This document shows positions 29,953-39,996 of a stretch of 64,000 nt of DNA, piece after piece. Made by a program: the position numbers and the translations under genes. A model generated the notes under the pieces. The model did not search any database. It was not told the origin of the DNA and worked only from the letters and a program-made list of their open reading frames with translations. Location: NCBI RefSeq assembly GCF_002975205.1, contig NZ_PCOC01000001.1, positions 868,001 through 932,000 of the forward strand, read 5' to 3'. Source of the stretch: Ochrobactrum vermis (GTDB taxonomy: Bacteria > Pseudomonadota > Alphaproteobacteria > Rhizobiales > Rhizobiaceae). The first letter of the stretch is position 1. Every line of letters begins with the position of its first letter.

Positions 29953-29979
29953 CTTACAGCCTAAATTCCCAGGCTGTAA
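29953..29979 (+). terminator. Hairpin between ribE and ribH
   Basis: TTACAGCCT and AGGCTGTAA form a perfect 9-bp stem around a 7- to 9-nt loop just after ribE. It is followed by AAGC, not a T run, so it is more likely an attenuating or RNA-stabilising hairpin. A second small hairpin, ACCGCA-ATCGT-TGCGGT, is at 30006-30022. Confidence 0.45.
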
Positions 29980-30047
29980 AAGCATATCCCGATTTTAAGC
30001 GTTGACCGCAATCGTTGCGGTCCGCAAAATTTGTCATGGAGTCTCTC

Positions 30048-30509
30048 ATGTCCAAGCACGAGGCGCATGCGCCGCATTTGCTTATTGTTGAAGCGCGTTT
30101 CTACGATGATCTTGCCGACGCGCTTCTGGATGGCGCAAAGGCAGCCTTGGATGAGGCAGGGGCAACCTATGACGTGGTGACGGTTCCCGGTGCACTGGAA
30201 GTTCCGGCAGTTATCTCGTTTGCTCTCGATGGCGAAGAGAATGGCGGCAAAGAATATGACGGATTTGTCGCGCTCGGCACGGTTATCCGTGGTGAAACCT
30301 ATCACTTCGATATAGTATCCAATGAATCCTGCCGCGCACTCACCGATCTGTCGGTCGAGGAAAGCATTGCCATCGGCAACGGCATTCTGACGGTCGAGAA
30401 CGAAGAGCAGGCATGGGTTCGCGCCCGCCGCGAAGACAAGGACAAGGGCGGTTTTGCTGCCCGCGCTGCGCTGACCATGATCGATCTGCGCAAGAAGTTC
30501 GGAGTCTGA
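30048..30509 (+). CDS. ribH: 6,7-dimethyl-8-ribityllumazine synthase (RibH1 type)
   Basis: Makes the lumazine substrate of riboflavin synthase. The 153-residue protein has [17 protein letters not shown], the substrate loop [15 protein letters not shown], and [22 protein letters not shown] with the catalytic His. It closely matches the RibH1 of Brucella as I remember it. The start ATG 30048 follows GGAG; ATG 30036 is an alternative. nusB starts 5 nt after its stop. No FMN riboswitch is seen upstream. Confidence 0.93.
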   Translation: MSKHEAHAPHLLIVEARFYDDLADALLDGAKAALDEAGATYDVVTVPGALEVPAVISFALDGEENGGKEYDGFVALGTVIRGETYHFDIVSNESCRALTDLSVEESIAIGNGILTVENEEQAWVRARREDKDKGGFAARAALTMIDLRKKFGV

Positions 30510-30514
30510 TCATT

Positions 30515-31021
30515 ATGAATTCTTCTACCGAAGGCCGTCCGACCCCAAATCTTCCACGCACGGCGAACAAGCGCGGCGTTGCCCGTCTTGCTGCGGTCCA
30601 GGCGCTCTATCAGATGGATGTTGCCGGGACAGGCGTTCTGGAAGTGGTGGCCGAGTACGAAGCCTTCCGTCTCGGTAAGGAAGTGGACGGCACGCAATAT
30701 CTCGATGCCGATCCGCAGTGGTTTCGCGCAATCGTGGCCGGTGTCGTCGATGAACAGCTCAAGCTCGATCCGTTGATCCATCAGGCGCTGACGGAAGACT
30801 GGCCACTGTCGCGTCTCGATTCGACGCTGCGTGCCATTCTGCGCGCTGGCGCTTGGGAATTGCAGACGCGCAAGGACGTGCCGACCGCTGTGATCGTGTC
30901 GGAATATGTCGATATCGCCAAGGCTTTCTACACGGAAGACGAGCCGAAACTGGTCAATGCCGTGCTTGATCGTCTCGCATTTGTCATTCGCGGCGAGAGC
31001 CGTGGCGTGAAGCCGCGCTGA
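30515..31021 (+). CDS. nusB: Transcription antitermination protein NusB
   Basis: Binds boxA RNA with NusE (S10) in rRNA antitermination. The 168-residue helical protein has [20 protein letters not shown] at the N-terminus and the conserved C-terminal half [18 protein letters not shown] plus [18 protein letters not shown]. The ATG at 30515 follows CGGAGTCTGATCATT. The ribH-nusB pairing is conserved across bacteria. Confidence 0.95.
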   Translation: MNSSTEGRPTPNLPRTANKRGVARLAAVQALYQMDVAGTGVLEVVAEYEAFRLGKEVDGTQYLDADPQWFRAIVAGVVDEQLKLDPLIHQALTEDWPLSRLDSTLRAILRAGAWELQTRKDVPTAVIVSEYVDIAKAFYTEDEPKLVNAVLDRLAFVIRGESRGVKPR

Positions 31022-31046
31022 TCCGGCTTAAGCGACATTAAATATG

Positions 31047-31081
31047 AAAAAAGGGCTGTGAGAAATCGCAGCCCTTCTTTC
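31047..31081 (+). terminator. Terminator of the nrdR-rib-nusB operon
   Basis: AAGGGCTG and CGCAGCCCTT pair around GTGAGAAAT and run into CTTTC. It closes the operon after nusB. Confidence 0.8.
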
Positions 31082-31475
31082 ATTGTACGCTGGCAAAGAA
31101 CGACTTGACGTTTGTTAAACCGTTTCGCATGTTGGTCATGCGGCATTGAGAATGCTGAAATGCAAGGAATCGCGCCAATTGATTGATTCCAAGGCGTAAG
31201 TTCCAAACGTGAATATACCGATGAAGCCCGGTATCTTGTATTGGCTTCAGGCACTTCCATGCCGCTCAATCGGGTCCGGGGAGGGGTTTTCGGGCCTATC
31301 CTGCGCATGTGCCTGCCGGCAATCGCGGTTCGCGATCTGACGGTAGCCGGCGCGAGCTGTGGAGCGTATTTCGGTCTGTTTGCAACGGATCGGCGTTCCA
31401 ATTGTCTGATTGGCCGCGCATCTTTTCCGAAAACCGTTTCACTTTTCGGGATGCGCTCAATGGGAGTTGGCCTTT
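31082..31475 (+). promoter_or_regulatory. hppA upstream region
   Basis: A gene-free stretch of about 390 nt. It contains a TTGACG hexamer near 31104 that could be a -35 box, and GC-rich sequence without convincing coding signals. At its end a type A repeat lies almost against the hppA ribosome binding site. Confidence 0.35.
31416..31456. repeat. Dispersed palindrome (type A), copy 2
   Basis: Same arms as the 22950 copy in opposite orientation, with two bases missing from the centre (TTTCACTTTT instead of TTTCACACTTTT). It ends 19 nt before the hppA start codon, so it forms part of the mRNA leader. Confidence 0.7.
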
Positions 31476-33632
31476 ATGCAAATGGGAGTGGCAGTCTTAG
31501 TTCTCGTCATTGCCTGCGGCGTGGTTTCCGTTCTTTTCGCCATATGGGCGATCCGCTCGGTTCTTGCAGCCGATCAGGGGACGGAACGCATGCAGGAAAT
31601 TGCTGAAGCCATCCGCGAGGGTGCCTCAGCCTATCTCACCAGACAATATTCGACGATTGCAATTGTCGGCGTCGTGGTTTTTCTGGCAGCCTGGTATCTG
31701 CTGTCGATCAGTGCCGCAATCGGCTTCCTGATCGGGGCGGTTCTGTCGGGTGTCACCGGCTTTATCGGGATGCACGTTTCGGTGCGCGCCAATGTACGCA
31801 CCGCGCAGGCAGCTTCGCTCAGCCTCGCCGGAGGGCTTGAACTGGCGTTCAAGTCAGGGGCCATCACCGGTCTTCTGGTCGCAGGGCTCGCGCTGCTCGG
31901 CGTCTCCGTCTACTATTTCATTCTCACCGTCTGGCTTGGGTATTCGCCTTCGGACCGCACCGTTATCGATGCGCTGGTGTCGCTCGGTTTCGGCGCATCG
32001 CTGATCTCGATCTTTGCGCGTCTTGGCGGTGGTATTTTCACCAAGGGCGCTGACGTTGGCGGCGATCTTGTCGGCAAGGTAGAAGCCGGTATTCCTGAGG
32101 ATGATCCACGCAATCCTGCAACCATTGCGGATAATGTCGGCGACAATGTCGGCGATTGTGCAGGCATGGCCGCCGACCTGTTCGAAACTTACGCGGTAAC
32201 GGTCGTCGCGACCATGGTTCTCGGCGCGATCTTCTTCAATGGATCGGACGTTCTTCCGAGCGTCATGCTCTATCCGCTGATGATCTGCGGTGCCTGTGTC
32301 ATCACGTCGATCGTGGGCACGTTCTTCGTCAAACTCGGTGTAAATGGCTCCATCATGGGCGCGCTTTACAAGGGGCTGATCGCAACGGGCCTGCTTTCCA
32401 TTGTCGGTCTTGCCGTTGCCAACACGCTGACCATTGGCTGGGGTGAAATCGGAACCGTGGCCGGCAAAAGCATTACCGGCTCCAATCTCTTCATCTGCGG
32501 CCTGGTTGGCCTGATCGTGACCGGTCTGATCGTCGTGATCACGGAATACTATACCGGTACCAACAAGCGCCCGGTGAATTCCATCGCGCAGGCATCGGTG
32601 ACGGGACATGGCACGAATGTCATTCAGGGGCTGGCGGTTTCGCTTGAATCCACGGCTTTGCCCGCAATTGTGATTGTTGGCGGCATTATTTCGACCTACC
32701 AGCTTGCGGGCCTGTTCGGTACGGCTATCGCCGTCACTGCCATGCTCGGCATTGCAGGCATGATCGTGGCGCTCGATGCCTTCGGCCCGGTTACGGACAA
32801 TGCAGGCGGCATCGCGGAAATGGCTGGTCTCGACCCGGAAGTCCGCAAGGCCACCGATGCGCTTGACGCGGTCGGCAATACCACCAAGGCTGTTACAAAG
32901 GGCTATGCCATCGGTTCGGCGGGTCTTGGCGCGCTTGTGCTGTTTGCGGCTTATTCCAACGATCTGGCCTACTTCGCGGCCAACGGACAGACATATCCAT
33001 ATTTCGCCGATATGGGGCCTGTCTCCTTCGACCTCTCAAACCCCTATGTGGTTGCTGGCTTGATCTTCGGCGGTTTGATCCCTTATCTGTTCAGCGGCAT
33101 GGCGATGACGGCCGTCGGCAGGGCAGGCAGCGCGGTTGTGCAGGAAGTGCGACGCCAGTTCCGTGAAAAGCCGGGGATTATGACAGGCAAGGAACGCCCG
33201 GACTATGCTCGTGCGGTCGATCTTTTGACCAAGGCTGCGATCCGGGAGATGATCATCCCATCGCTTCTGCCTGTGCTGGCACCGATTGTTGTTTATTTCG
33301 GCGTGTTGCTCATCTCGGGCTCGAAGGCTGCGGCCTTTGCGGCGCTCGGTGCATCGCTTCTCGGTGTCATCATCAATGGCCTGTTCGTGGCGATTTCCAT
33401 GACGTCCGGCGGTGGTGCATGGGACAATGCGAAGAAGAGCTTCGAAGACGGGTTTACTGATGCCGATGGCGTGAAACATCTGAAAGGATCGGAAGCGCAC
33501 AAGGCGTCGGTGACTGGCGATACGGTCGGCGATCCCTACAAGGATACGGCTGGTCCTGCGGTCAATCCGGCGATCAAGATCACCAACATCGTGGCCCTTC
33601 TGCTCCTGGCTGTGCTGGCGCATATGTCCTGA
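31476..33632 (+). CDS. hppA: K+-insensitive membrane-bound proton-translocating pyrophosphatase
   Basis: Uses pyrophosphate hydrolysis to pump protons across the inner membrane. The 718-residue protein has about 16 hydrophobic segments and the catalytic loop [20 protein letters not shown] followed by [17 protein letters not shown]. The residue pair in GNTTKA (Lys where K+-dependent enzymes have Ala) marks the K+-insensitive class. The ATG at 31476 follows GGGAGTTGGCCTTT. It is monocistronic with its own terminator. In this group it is thought to help energise the membrane or acidify compartments. Confidence 0.95.
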   Translation: MQMGVAVLVLVIACGVVSVLFAIWAIRSVLAADQGTERMQEIAEAIREGASAYLTRQYSTIAIVGVVVFLAAWYLLSISAAIGFLIGAVLSGVTGFIGMHVSVRANVRTAQAASLSLAGGLELAFKSGAITGLLVAGLALLGVSVYYFILTVWLGYSPSDRTVIDALVSLGFGASLISIFARLGGGIFTKGADVGGDLVGKVEAGIPEDDPRNPATIADNVGDNVGDCAGMAADLFETYAVTVVATMVLGAIFFNGSDVLPSVMLYPLMICGACVITSIVGTFFVKLGVNGSIMGALYKGLIATGLLSIVGLAVANTLTIGWGEIGTVAGKSITGSNLFICGLVGLIVTGLIVVITEYYTGTNKRPVNSIAQASVTGHGTNVIQGLAVSLESTALPAIVIVGGIISTYQLAGLFGTAIAVTAMLGIAGMIVALDAFGPVTDNAGGIAEMAGLDPEVRKATDALDAVGNTTKAVTKGYAIGSAGLGALVLFAAYSNDLAYFAANGQTYPYFADMGPVSFDLSNPYVVAGLIFGGLIPYLFSGMAMTAVGRAGSAVVQEVRRQFREKPGIMTGKERPDYARAVDLLTKAAIREMIIPSLLPVLAPIVVYFGVLLISGSKAAAFAALGASLLGVIINGLFVAISMTSGGGAWDNAKKSFEDGFTDADGVKHLKGSEAHKASVTGDTVGDPYKDTAGPAVNPAIKITNIVALLLLAVLAHMS

Positions 33633-33655
33633 CGGAATGAATGGGCTCCAAAAAA

Positions 33656-33686
33656 GAAAACCCGCCGTGAAGGCGGGTTTTCTGTT
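33656..33686. terminator. Bidirectional terminator between hppA and bamE
   Basis: AAAACCCGCC-GTGAA-GGCGGGTTTT with A and T flanks lies between two convergent genes. Confidence 0.88.
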
Positions 33687-33704
33687 TGTAGCTATCCGAC
33701 CGGA

Positions 33705-34244
33705 TCAGTTGTTGGCGCCGCCTGCAGCGCCCGGCAACGATGTCGGGGCCTTGGAAACACCCTGAATGATCTGGCCAAGGAAGGTCTGGTCCTTGCCGCC
33801 TGTCGGCGTGGTGCGTGATACGAAGTCGAACAGCTTGCCGTCTTTCAGGCCGTAATTGGCGATATGCTCGACCTTGCCGTCCTTGTCGAAATAGATGGCG
33901 AGAATCTGCCGCTCGATGATCTTCGGCTTCATGAACTGCGCGGCGCGATAACGCTTCTGCGAGATGTAATAGAAGACTTCATTATCGAAGGTCGCGGTGG
34001 TGGAGGGCGTACCGAGCGCCAGAAGCACCTGCTCGCGGCTGGAACCTACCGGCACCGAATCGAGTGCCTGCTGGTCGAGTACGTAACCCTCTGTCAGCGT
34101 TTCGGACGGGTTAAGCGTAGACGCGGTGTTGCATCCGGCAAGAGCCAATGAGACGAGAATTGCAGTGCCTGCGAGAAGAGCACGCTGCTTGCGTACGCCA
34201 GAGGATGCACTTGGAAAAATTCGCTGCAACAAAGACCTCTCCAT
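33705..34244 (-). CDS. bamE: Outer membrane assembly lipoprotein BamE (SmpA/OmlA)
   Basis: An outer-membrane lipoprotein of the BAM complex. The 179-residue protein has a lipoprotein signal with lipobox LALAGC at about residue 38 and the SmpA/OmlA domain: LDSVPVGSSREQVLLALGTPS, then FDNEVFYYISQK and ILAIYFDKDGKVEHIANYGL. ATG 34244 has no strong ribosome binding site; an upstream in-frame extension is unlikely because it would run into the divergent gene. It is divergent from the cytochrome chaperone gene, 89 nt apart. Confidence 0.9.
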   Translation of the reverse strand: MERSLLQRIFPSASSGVRKQRALLAGTAILVSLALAGCNTASTLNPSETLTEGYVLDQQALDSVPVGSSREQVLLALGTPSTTATFDNEVFYYISQKRYRAAQFMKPKIIERQILAIYFDKDGKVEHIANYGLKDGKLFDFVSRTTPTGGKDQTFLGQIIQGVSKAPTSLPGAAGGANN

Positions 34245-34333
34245 ACATTCTAAATCAGCGCGGCACTTTCGCCGTCGGGAGAACTTCGGTAAACCACCTT
34301 GCTTATTTATGCAACTGGAACGGTCGTACGGAC

Positions 34334-34882
34334 ATGATTCTCCAACTATTCCGCCGCAAATCGAAAGCAAACGAGGCAATTCTGCTTCGCGTTTACGAGG
34401 TGATCGTGGCAGCGGCGCGGCAAAAGCGATTTTATGCACAATTTCAGGTGCCCGATACGCCGCTCGGTCGCTATGAAATGCTTTCCGTGCATATTTTCCT
34501 CGCCCTTCATCGCATGAGGGGAGAAAATGTGGCGCTTGCCAACCTGGCACAGGAAGTTGCCGACGAGTTTTTCAAGGATGTCGACCATTCGCTGCGCGAG
34601 CTGGGCATCGGCGATCAGGGCGTACCAAAGCGCATGAAGAAGCTCGCGCGTATGTTTTATGGCCGCGTCGCGGCTTATAGTGAGGCGCTGGATGCAAATG
34701 ATGCAGAGGCGCTGGCTGCGGCACTGACGCGAAATATCCGCCCGGATCTCGAATTCTGGCCACATGCTCGCCATTTAAGTGAATATGTTCTGGGGTGCCG
34801 CGATCATCTGCAAAAAATTGCGGACGATGCTTTGGCGGCAGGCGACATTTCCTATATGGATGCAGATAAGAGCGCATCCTGA
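34334..34882 (+). CDS. Ubiquinol-cytochrome c chaperone family protein (CBP3-like)
   Basis: A 182-residue protein of the CBP3/UQCC1 family, whose mitochondrial members help cytochrome b assemble into complex III. Typical stretches are YEVIVAAARQKRFYAQFQVPDTPLGRYEMLSVHIFLAL and the LREL-GIGD-QGVPKRMKKLARMFYGRV region. The last residues (Ser-Ala-Ser) and the stop codon lie inside a type A palindromic repeat. It is likely cotranscribed with the YceD gene 40-80 nt downstream. bc1 genes are not in the window. Confidence 0.88.
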   Translation: MILQLFRRKSKANEAILLRVYEVIVAAARQKRFYAQFQVPDTPLGRYEMLSVHIFLALHRMRGENVALANLAQEVADEFFKDVDHSLRELGIGDQGVPKRMKKLARMFYGRVAAYSEALDANDAEALAAALTRNIRPDLEFWPHARHLSEYVLGCRDHLQKIADDALAAGDISYMDADKSAS

Positions 34883-34914
34883 AAAGTGTGAAACGGTTTT
34901 CGGACAAGATGCGC
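34871..34914. repeat. Dispersed palindrome (type A), copy 3, overlapping a stop codon
   Basis: GCGCATCCTGAAAAGTGTGA... The TGA within the left arm is the stop of the preceding gene, so the element has become part of its 3' end. It lies inside an apparent operon. Confidence 0.7.
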
Positions 34915-34963
34915 GTCAAAGATGGACTTTGCGCCAAAAAAACTGCTGAAGAGGCCAATGAGA

Positions 34964-35521
34964 ATGACTGATAAGCCGGCGCTCACCTATCCTGTTCCGG
35001 TTCTTCACCTGCCGCAAAAAGGCATAACGGTGAAAATAGGTACGGATGAGAAAGAGCGCGCAGCGCTCGCGGCAGAACATGGGCTCGAAGCCGTAAACGC
35101 GTTCACTGCGGAATTTCTGATCACGCCGTGGAAAAAAGACGGTATCCGGGTGCGCGGTCGCATCGATGCGGAAATCGTGCAGTCCTGCATTGTGACGCTG
35201 GAGCCGATGACCAATAGTATCGGCGAAGAAGTCGACACGATCTTCGTGCCGGAAAATTCGCGGCTTGCGCGGATTCAGCTTGATGAAAGCGGCGAAATGC
35301 TGCTCGATGCGGAGGGGGCGGACATTCCGGAAGTTTTTGCCGGCGACAAGATCGACGTCGGTGCGATTGCGGAGGAATTTTTCGATCTCGCCATCGATCC
35401 TTATCCTCGCAAACCGGGCCTGCCTGACGAAAGCGAATCGAGGGTTTTCGGGGACGACGACGGCGATGAAGAGCCAGTTTCGCCGTTTGCGAAACTTTCA
35501 GAATGGCAGAAGAAGCCGTAA
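34964..35521 (+). CDS. YceD/DUF177 family protein
   Basis: A 185-residue cytoplasmic protein of the DUF177 family, linked to 23S rRNA accumulation in other bacteria. The conserved region is IDAEIVQSCIVTLEPMTNSI followed by acidic stretches; the end is acidic (FGDDDGDEEPVSPFAKL). In many bacteria rpmF lies between this gene and plsX; here plsX follows directly after 117 nt. ATG 34964 is preferred for Shine-Dalgarno spacing (GAAGAGG); 34958 and 34922 are in-frame alternatives. Confidence 0.85.
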   Translation: MTDKPALTYPVPVLHLPQKGITVKIGTDEKERAALAAEHGLEAVNAFTAEFLITPWKKDGIRVRGRIDAEIVQSCIVTLEPMTNSIGEEVDTIFVPENSRLARIQLDESGEMLLDAEGADIPEVFAGDKIDVGAIAEEFFDLAIDPYPRKPGLPDESESRVFGDDDGDEEPVSPFAKLSEWQKKP

Positions 35522-35638
35522 TTCACAGTGAGTTTGATAGAATTTGGTTGTGCGGAAACGCAAAAACACTATTTTCGCCGAAAACCTGTCTGCTGCAAAT
35601 GCAGGGCAGGGGCAGGGATCGCACAGGAATAATCAAGA

Positions 35639-36697
35639 GTGATTAAAATTTCGATTGACGCGATGGGCGGTGATTTTGGCCCAGAAGTGGTCATCCCCGG
35701 CGCGGCGAAGGCACTTGAACGCCATCCTGACATCCGGTTCATTTTTTTCGGGCTGGCCGGTCAGGTCGAGCCTGTGCTGGCACGTTATCCAAAACTGCAG
35801 GCTGCATCCGAATTCCGCGCTAGTCAGGTTGCGGTTAAAATGGATGACAAACCAAGTCAGGCGCTTCGCTCTGGTCGCGGCAAATCGTCCATGTGGCAAG
35901 CGATTGAAGCAGTAAAGACGGGCGATGCCGATGTCTGTGTTTCAGCCGGAAATACCGGCGCACTGATGGCCATGTCAAAATTCTGCCTGCGTATGCTTTC
36001 AGATGTCGAGCGTCCGGCAATAGCTGCCATATGGCCGACTTTGCGCGGTGAAAGTGTTGTCCTGGACGTGGGTGCCACCATTGGTGCCGATGCGCGTCAG
36101 CTTGTGGATTATGCTGTGATGGGCGCCGGTATGGCGCGCGCCCTCTTCGAGATACGCAAGCCGACCGTTGGTCTCCTCAATGTCGGTACGGAAGAGGTCA
36201 AGGGCCTCGACGAGATCAAGGAAGCCGCACAAATTCTGCGCGATATGCCGCTTGAGGGATTGCACTATACCGGTTTTGTTGAAGGCAACGATATCGGCAA
36301 GGGCACTGTCGATGTTGTCGTGACGGAAGGCTTCACGGGCAATGTCGCACTGAAAACCGCCGAAGGTACGGCACGCCAGATGGCCACACTGCTCCGGCAG
36401 GCAATGACGCGCACATGGCTTGCGAAGATCGGGTATATTTTTGCTAAGGGCGCATTTGATCGCGTTCGCGAAAAGATGGATCCGAACAAGGTCAATGGCG
36501 GCGTCTTTCTCGGGCTTAGCGGAATCGTCATCAAAAGCCATGGCAGCGCAAATGCCGAGGGCTTCAGCTCGGCAGTGGAAGTCGGCTACGACATGGTGAG
36601 AAATCGCCTGCTGGAAAAGATCGAGGCTGATTTGGCACATTTCCACCACAGTCATCCGCATGTTTCGAATGATGGTGGCGAGGCTGCGAAGGCATAA
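35639..36697 (+). CDS. plsX: Phosphate acyltransferase PlsX
   Basis: Makes acyl-phosphate from acyl-ACP for the first step of phospholipid synthesis. The 352-residue protein begins [20 protein letters not shown] and contains [14 protein letters not shown] and [12 protein letters not shown], all typical. The start is GTG 35639, with only a weak AAGA before it; no ATG fits the conserved N-terminus. fabH follows 170 nt later. Confidence 0.95.
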   Translation: MIKISIDAMGGDFGPEVVIPGAAKALERHPDIRFIFFGLAGQVEPVLARYPKLQAASEFRASQVAVKMDDKPSQALRSGRGKSSMWQAIEAVKTGDADVCVSAGNTGALMAMSKFCLRMLSDVERPAIAAIWPTLRGESVVLDVGATIGADARQLVDYAVMGAGMARALFEIRKPTVGLLNVGTEEVKGLDEIKEAAQILRDMPLEGLHYTGFVEGNDIGKGTVDVVVTEGFTGNVALKTAEGTARQMATLLRQAMTRTWLAKIGYIFAKGAFDRVREKMDPNKVNGGVFLGLSGIVIKSHGSANAEGFSSAVEVGYDMVRNRLLEKIEADLAHFHHSHPHVSNDGGEAAKA

Positions 36698-36867
36698 TTC
36701 CGGCAACGCCATCCGGAAGATGCATTTGGAAAAGATTTGGGGTTGCCGATTATTTTTTCGGCACCGAAGCGGTGAAGTAACTTTTACCGATTATGTGTAG
36801 GGCCAGAATTCTCGACTGCGCGCGTGCATGTTCGCTGCGCCGGTCGCATAAGGACAGGAAATAAGAG

Positions 36868-37839
36868 ATGATAAGATCTGTCGTGCGGGGTATCGGTTCG
36901 GCGTTGCCGAAGCGGGTCATGAAGAATACCGATTTCGAAGGTATTATCGAAACCTCGGACGAGTGGATCGTGCAGCGCACGGGTATTCGTGAGCGCCATA
37001 TCGCAGGCGACGACGAAACCACCGTTTCGCTCGGCGCTGCGGCGGCGCGCGCAGCTATCGAGAATGCCGGTTTGCAGCCGACCGATATTGATCTCGTTCT
37101 TCTGGCCACCTCGACACCCAACCACACCTTTCCGGCAAGTGCCGTGGAAATCCAGCGTGAGCTTGGAATCACCGGTGGCTTTGCATTCGATATGCAGGCT
37201 GTTTGCAGCGGCTTCATCTATGCTGTCACGACTGCGGACCTCTATATTCGCGGCGGCATGGCGAAGCGCGTTCTGGTCATCGGCGCAGAAACCTTCTCGC
37301 GTATCCTTGACTGGAACGACCGCACGACCTGCGTTCTGTTCGGCGATGGCGCCGGTGCGCTGGTTCTGGAAGCTGCCGAGGGCAATGGGCTGACCTCGGA
37401 TCGCGGCGTTCTCGCTGCCAATCTGCGCTCGGACGGCAATCACAAGGAAAAGCTTTATGTCGATGGCGGTCCATCGACGACCCAGACGGTCGGTCATTTG
37501 CGTATGGAAGGCCGTGAAGTCTTCAAGCATGCTGTCGGCATGATTACGGACGTTATCGAGGCTTCGTTCGAAGAAACCGGCCTTACTGCCGAGGATATCG
37601 ACTGGTTTGTCCCGCATCAGGCGAACAAGCGCATTATCGACGCTTCCGCGAAGAAGCTGAATATCGCTGAAAGCAAGGTTGTCATCACTGTGGACCGCCA
37701 CGGCAATACCTCTGCGGCATCCGTTCCGCTGGCGCTGGCGACCGCTGTTGCGGATGGCCGTATCAAGAAGGGCGACCTCGTTCTTCTGGAGGCCATGGGC
37801 GGCGGATTTACGTGGGGCGCGGTTCTGTTGCGCTGGTAG
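36868..37839 (+). CDS. fabH: 3-oxoacyl-ACP synthase III
   Basis: Starts fatty acid synthesis by condensing acetyl-CoA with malonyl-ACP. The 323-residue protein has the catalytic triad: Cys in AVCSGFIYA near residue 113, His in [11 protein letters not shown] near 250 and Asn in [15 protein letters not shown] near 280. The ATG at 36868 follows ACAGGAAATAAGAG. The plsX-fabH-ihfA-merR order is conserved in Alphaproteobacteria. Confidence 0.96.
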   Translation: MIRSVVRGIGSALPKRVMKNTDFEGIIETSDEWIVQRTGIRERHIAGDDETTVSLGAAAARAAIENAGLQPTDIDLVLLATSTPNHTFPASAVEIQRELGITGGFAFDMQAVCSGFIYAVTTADLYIRGGMAKRVLVIGAETFSRILDWNDRTTCVLFGDGAGALVLEAAEGNGLTSDRGVLAANLRSDGNHKEKLYVDGGPSTTQTVGHLRMEGREVFKHAVGMITDVIEASFEETGLTAEDIDWFVPHQANKRIIDASAKKLNIAESKVVITVDRHGNTSAASVPLALATAVADGRIKKGDLVLLEAMGGGFTWGAVLLRW

Positions 37840-38222
37840 GGGCAGACCCCCTCAATTTGACAGAAATGGTGTGAGCCATCCGTTTGGATACGAGGCGAAA
37901 AGGCGACGGGAATGTGGTTCATTTTCGAGCCTTTTCGACGAAGTAGCCGGACGGATTGACTACATCCTTCGGACACCGAAATGACTGGCGATCTGCTGCG
38001 TCGAACCGCCTGACCGGGGAACCACCCCGTCCGTCGTGTTCCTCCTTGCTGCTCTCGTCATTTCAGGTGTCATTTCTATCAAATTGGGGAAGTCCTGACC
38101 CTAAGCAACAAATTTGATCTGCCGTGATGAAACTCGCGGCTTGACCGTTACGCTTTTATTTGTGTAACGTCCTGTCACGTAAGGATATTATCTGTTCAAA
38201 CGCTAACCAGGCAGGTTCGGTC
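37840..38222 (+). promoter_or_regulatory. fabH-ihfA interval with candidate ihfA promoter
   Basis: A gene-free stretch of 383 nt. TTGACC at 38141-38146 and TGTAAC at 38163-38168, 16 nt apart, are a plausible sigma-70 promoter for ihfA. Otherwise nothing is recognised; there is no clear fabH terminator. Confidence 0.4.
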
Positions 38223-38546
38223 ATGGGAGGTAAAACGGTCACGCGAGCTGATCTGGCAGAGGCTGTTTACCGGAAGGTAGGCCTTTCCAGAACGGAGTCG
38301 GCGGCTCTTGTCGAGATGATCCTCGACGAAGTCTGTGACGCTATCGTCAACGGCGAAACCGTGAAATTGTCGTCTTTCGCGACATTTCAGGTTCGCGACA
38401 AGAACGAGCGCATTGGCCGTAATCCGAAAACAGGCGAGGAAGTTCCGATTCTTCCTCGTCGTGTGATGACGTTCAAAGCTTCCAACGTTCTCAAGCAGCG
38501 TATTCTGCAGGAACACCAGAAGCGCGAAACCAAAAGCCAGAAGTAA
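38223..38546 (+). CDS. ihfA: Integration host factor subunit alpha
   Basis: A DNA-bending nucleoid protein acting as a heterodimer with IhfB. The 107-residue protein carries [21 protein letters not shown], the [12 protein letters not shown] core, the arm [20 protein letters not shown] and the C-terminal helix. ATG 38223 gives the family's length; an upstream extension has no homologous sequence. The MerR gene is 520 nt downstream. Confidence 0.95.
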   Translation: MGGKTVTRADLAEAVYRKVGLSRTESAALVEMILDEVCDAIVNGETVKLSSFATFQVRDKNERIGRNPKTGEEVPILPRRVMTFKASNVLKQRILQEHQKRETKSQK

Positions 38547-38555
38547 TGACTGAAA

Positions 38556-38581
38556 TGCTGCCCATTGGGCGGCGTTTTTGT
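38556..38581 (+). terminator. Terminator of ihfA
   Basis: GCTGCCC-ATT-GGGCGGC with one G-T pair, then TTTTTG. Confidence 0.75.
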
Positions 38582-39066
38582 TTTTTGGCATCATCATTGC
38601 AAAGCTGACATCGTTTCCGTGCCTGGCCTATGGCCACGCGCGGAGAAGTTGTTTGTTTCAGCCGTCCGGTTCTTGAAGGGCGTGATGATCGCGTTTTGTC
38701 CCGGATAGGCCCTGACAGACCAGGAGGCGACCTTGTCGTCTTCCGCTCTGCGTGAAGGGATGCTTATAAAGCTCTGATATTATATAATGGAATTGGCGGA
38801 GCGAATCGCTTCGCGGATATTGAAATCTGAGAGGCGATACGTTTCTCAGAAATGGTTTTGTGTTGAACGCCGTCTGGTTTTGAATGACGTTTAAGCAGTG
38901 CCTTTTGGCACGCTGGAGATTGTTAACTCCCGTCTCTTAAAATCCGATGGTGACAAGCGCCTTTTATGTAGCAGACGCGTTCGCGTTGGCAACGAGTTTG
39001 AACTATCTGGATCGGCAAGGTTGCGCCGTGATGGCGAAACCCGAACCACTGGAAAGGGCAAGTGGA
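38582..39066 (+). promoter_or_regulatory. ihfA-merR interval with hairpins and a TATAAT
   Basis: About 480 nt without a convincing gene. It contains TATAAT at 38783-38788, a GCGAA-TCGC-TTCGC hairpin near 38798-38811 and GTGCC-TTTT-GGCAC near 38898-38911. A long 5' leader for the MerR gene or a small RNA is possible; the start of the MerR frame could also lie further upstream (39031). Confidence 0.35.
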
Positions 39067-39606
39067 ATGGACAAGAGCCCTGATGCATTCAGGACGATCA
39101 GCGAAGTAGCGGATGATCTCGATCTTCCGCAGCATGTGCTGCGTTTCTGGGAAACGCGTTTTACCCAGATCAAGCCTATGAAGCGCGGCGGCGGGCGCCG
39201 ATACTATCGGCCGCTCGATGTCGAATTGCTCAAGGGCATTCGCCATCTGCTCTACGATCAGGGCTATACGATCAAGGGCGTGCAGCGTCTGCTCCGCGAA
39301 AACAACGCCCAGTTCATCATCGCGCTTGGTAATGGCGACGTGCAGGCGATTGAGGCGATCACACGCCAGAAGCAGGCTGCTGCCGATAAGCGTGCCGCCG
39401 AAGAGGCGGCAGACAATGAAATGGCTCTGCCGAGCGGTATCAAGGCGCCGCAACCGGCTCGCAAGCTCTTTGGTCTGCTGAAGGGCGAGGAAGATGGCCC
39501 CATCGGAGCCGACGGAAAGCGGGCTTCGAAGGACAACCGCTCGCTCCTGCAAGAGGCATTGTTCGATCTTCTTGAATGCAAGCGGCTTCTCGACCAGGTG
39601 CGTTGA
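39067..39606 (+). CDS. MerR-family transcriptional regulator
   Basis: A 179-residue regulator. The N-terminal DNA-binding domain reads [25 protein letters not shown]...[34 protein letters not shown]. The C-terminal part is helical and ends with the conserved [21 protein letters not shown], with no cysteine metal site. It is the regulator found next to ihfA across Alphaproteobacteria; its regulon is unknown to me. ATG 39067 follows GGAAAGGGCAAGTGG; ATG 39031 is possible. Confidence 0.88.
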   Translation: MDKSPDAFRTISEVADDLDLPQHVLRFWETRFTQIKPMKRGGGRRYYRPLDVELLKGIRHLLYDQGYTIKGVQRLLRENNAQFIIALGNGDVQAIEAITRQKQAAADKRAAEEAADNEMALPSGIKAPQPARKLFGLLKGEEDGPIGADGKRASKDNRSLLQEALFDLLECKRLLDQVR

Positions 39607-39625
39607 CCTGTCTTGGGTTATACGA

Positions 39626-39658
39626 AAAAAAGGGAGGCTGACGCCTCCCTTTTCTTTT
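39626..39658. terminator. Bidirectional terminator between merR and sugE
   Basis: AAAGGGAGGC-TGAC-GCCTCCCTTT with A/T flanks between convergent genes. Confidence 0.88.
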
Positions 39659-39672
39659 GCGAGCGGGCTCGA

Positions 39673-39990
39673 TCAGGTGGATGAGAGCTTCAATCCGATG
39701 ATACCGGCAAGAATCAGTGACACGCTTGCGACGCGGAAGAAGGTTGCAGCCTCACCGAGAATGAATATGCCCACCAGAAATGCACCCACCGCACCGATAC
39801 CGGTCCAGATTGCATAGGCCGTGCCAAGCGGCAGGCTGCGCATGGCGATGGACAGCAGAATGAAGCTGCCGATCATCGTCACGATAGTGATGGCGCTCGG
39901 TGTCAGAAGTGAAAACCCTTCCGACTTTTTCATGAAATAGGCCCAGACGACTTCAAGAATTCCGGCCAGTCCCAGATAAATCCATGCCAT
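39673..39990 (-). CDS. sugE: Guanidinium exporter Gdx (SugE, small multidrug resistance family)
   Basis: A proton-coupled exporter of guanidinium, acting as a dual-topology dimer in the inner membrane. The 105-residue protein has four helices and matches the Gdx subtype: Glu13 (substrate/proton site), Trp16, Ser42, Tyr59 and Trp62 fall at the same numbers as the binding-pocket residues of characterised Gdx, and [17 protein letters not shown] and GIIGLKLS are typical. It is preceded by a two-hairpin guanidine-II riboswitch. Further upstream on the same strand is an atpB gene with a riboswitch of its own. Confidence 0.95.
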   Translation of the reverse strand: MAWIYLGLAGILEVVWAYFMKKSEGFSLLTPSAITIVTMIGSFILLSIAMRSLPLGTAYAIWTGIGAVGAFLVGIFILGEAATFFRVASVSLILAGIIGLKLSST

Positions 39991-39996
39991 TTAAAT

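Noticed and set aside
29952..30047. A possible FMN riboswitch ahead of ribH
   Set aside because: The region is under 100 nt and only simple hairpins are seen, without the conserved multi-helix junction sequences.
31241..31606. A 121-codon frame upstream of and overlapping hppA
   Set aside because: It crosses a palindromic repeat and overlaps the hppA start in another frame; the protein has no recognisable features.
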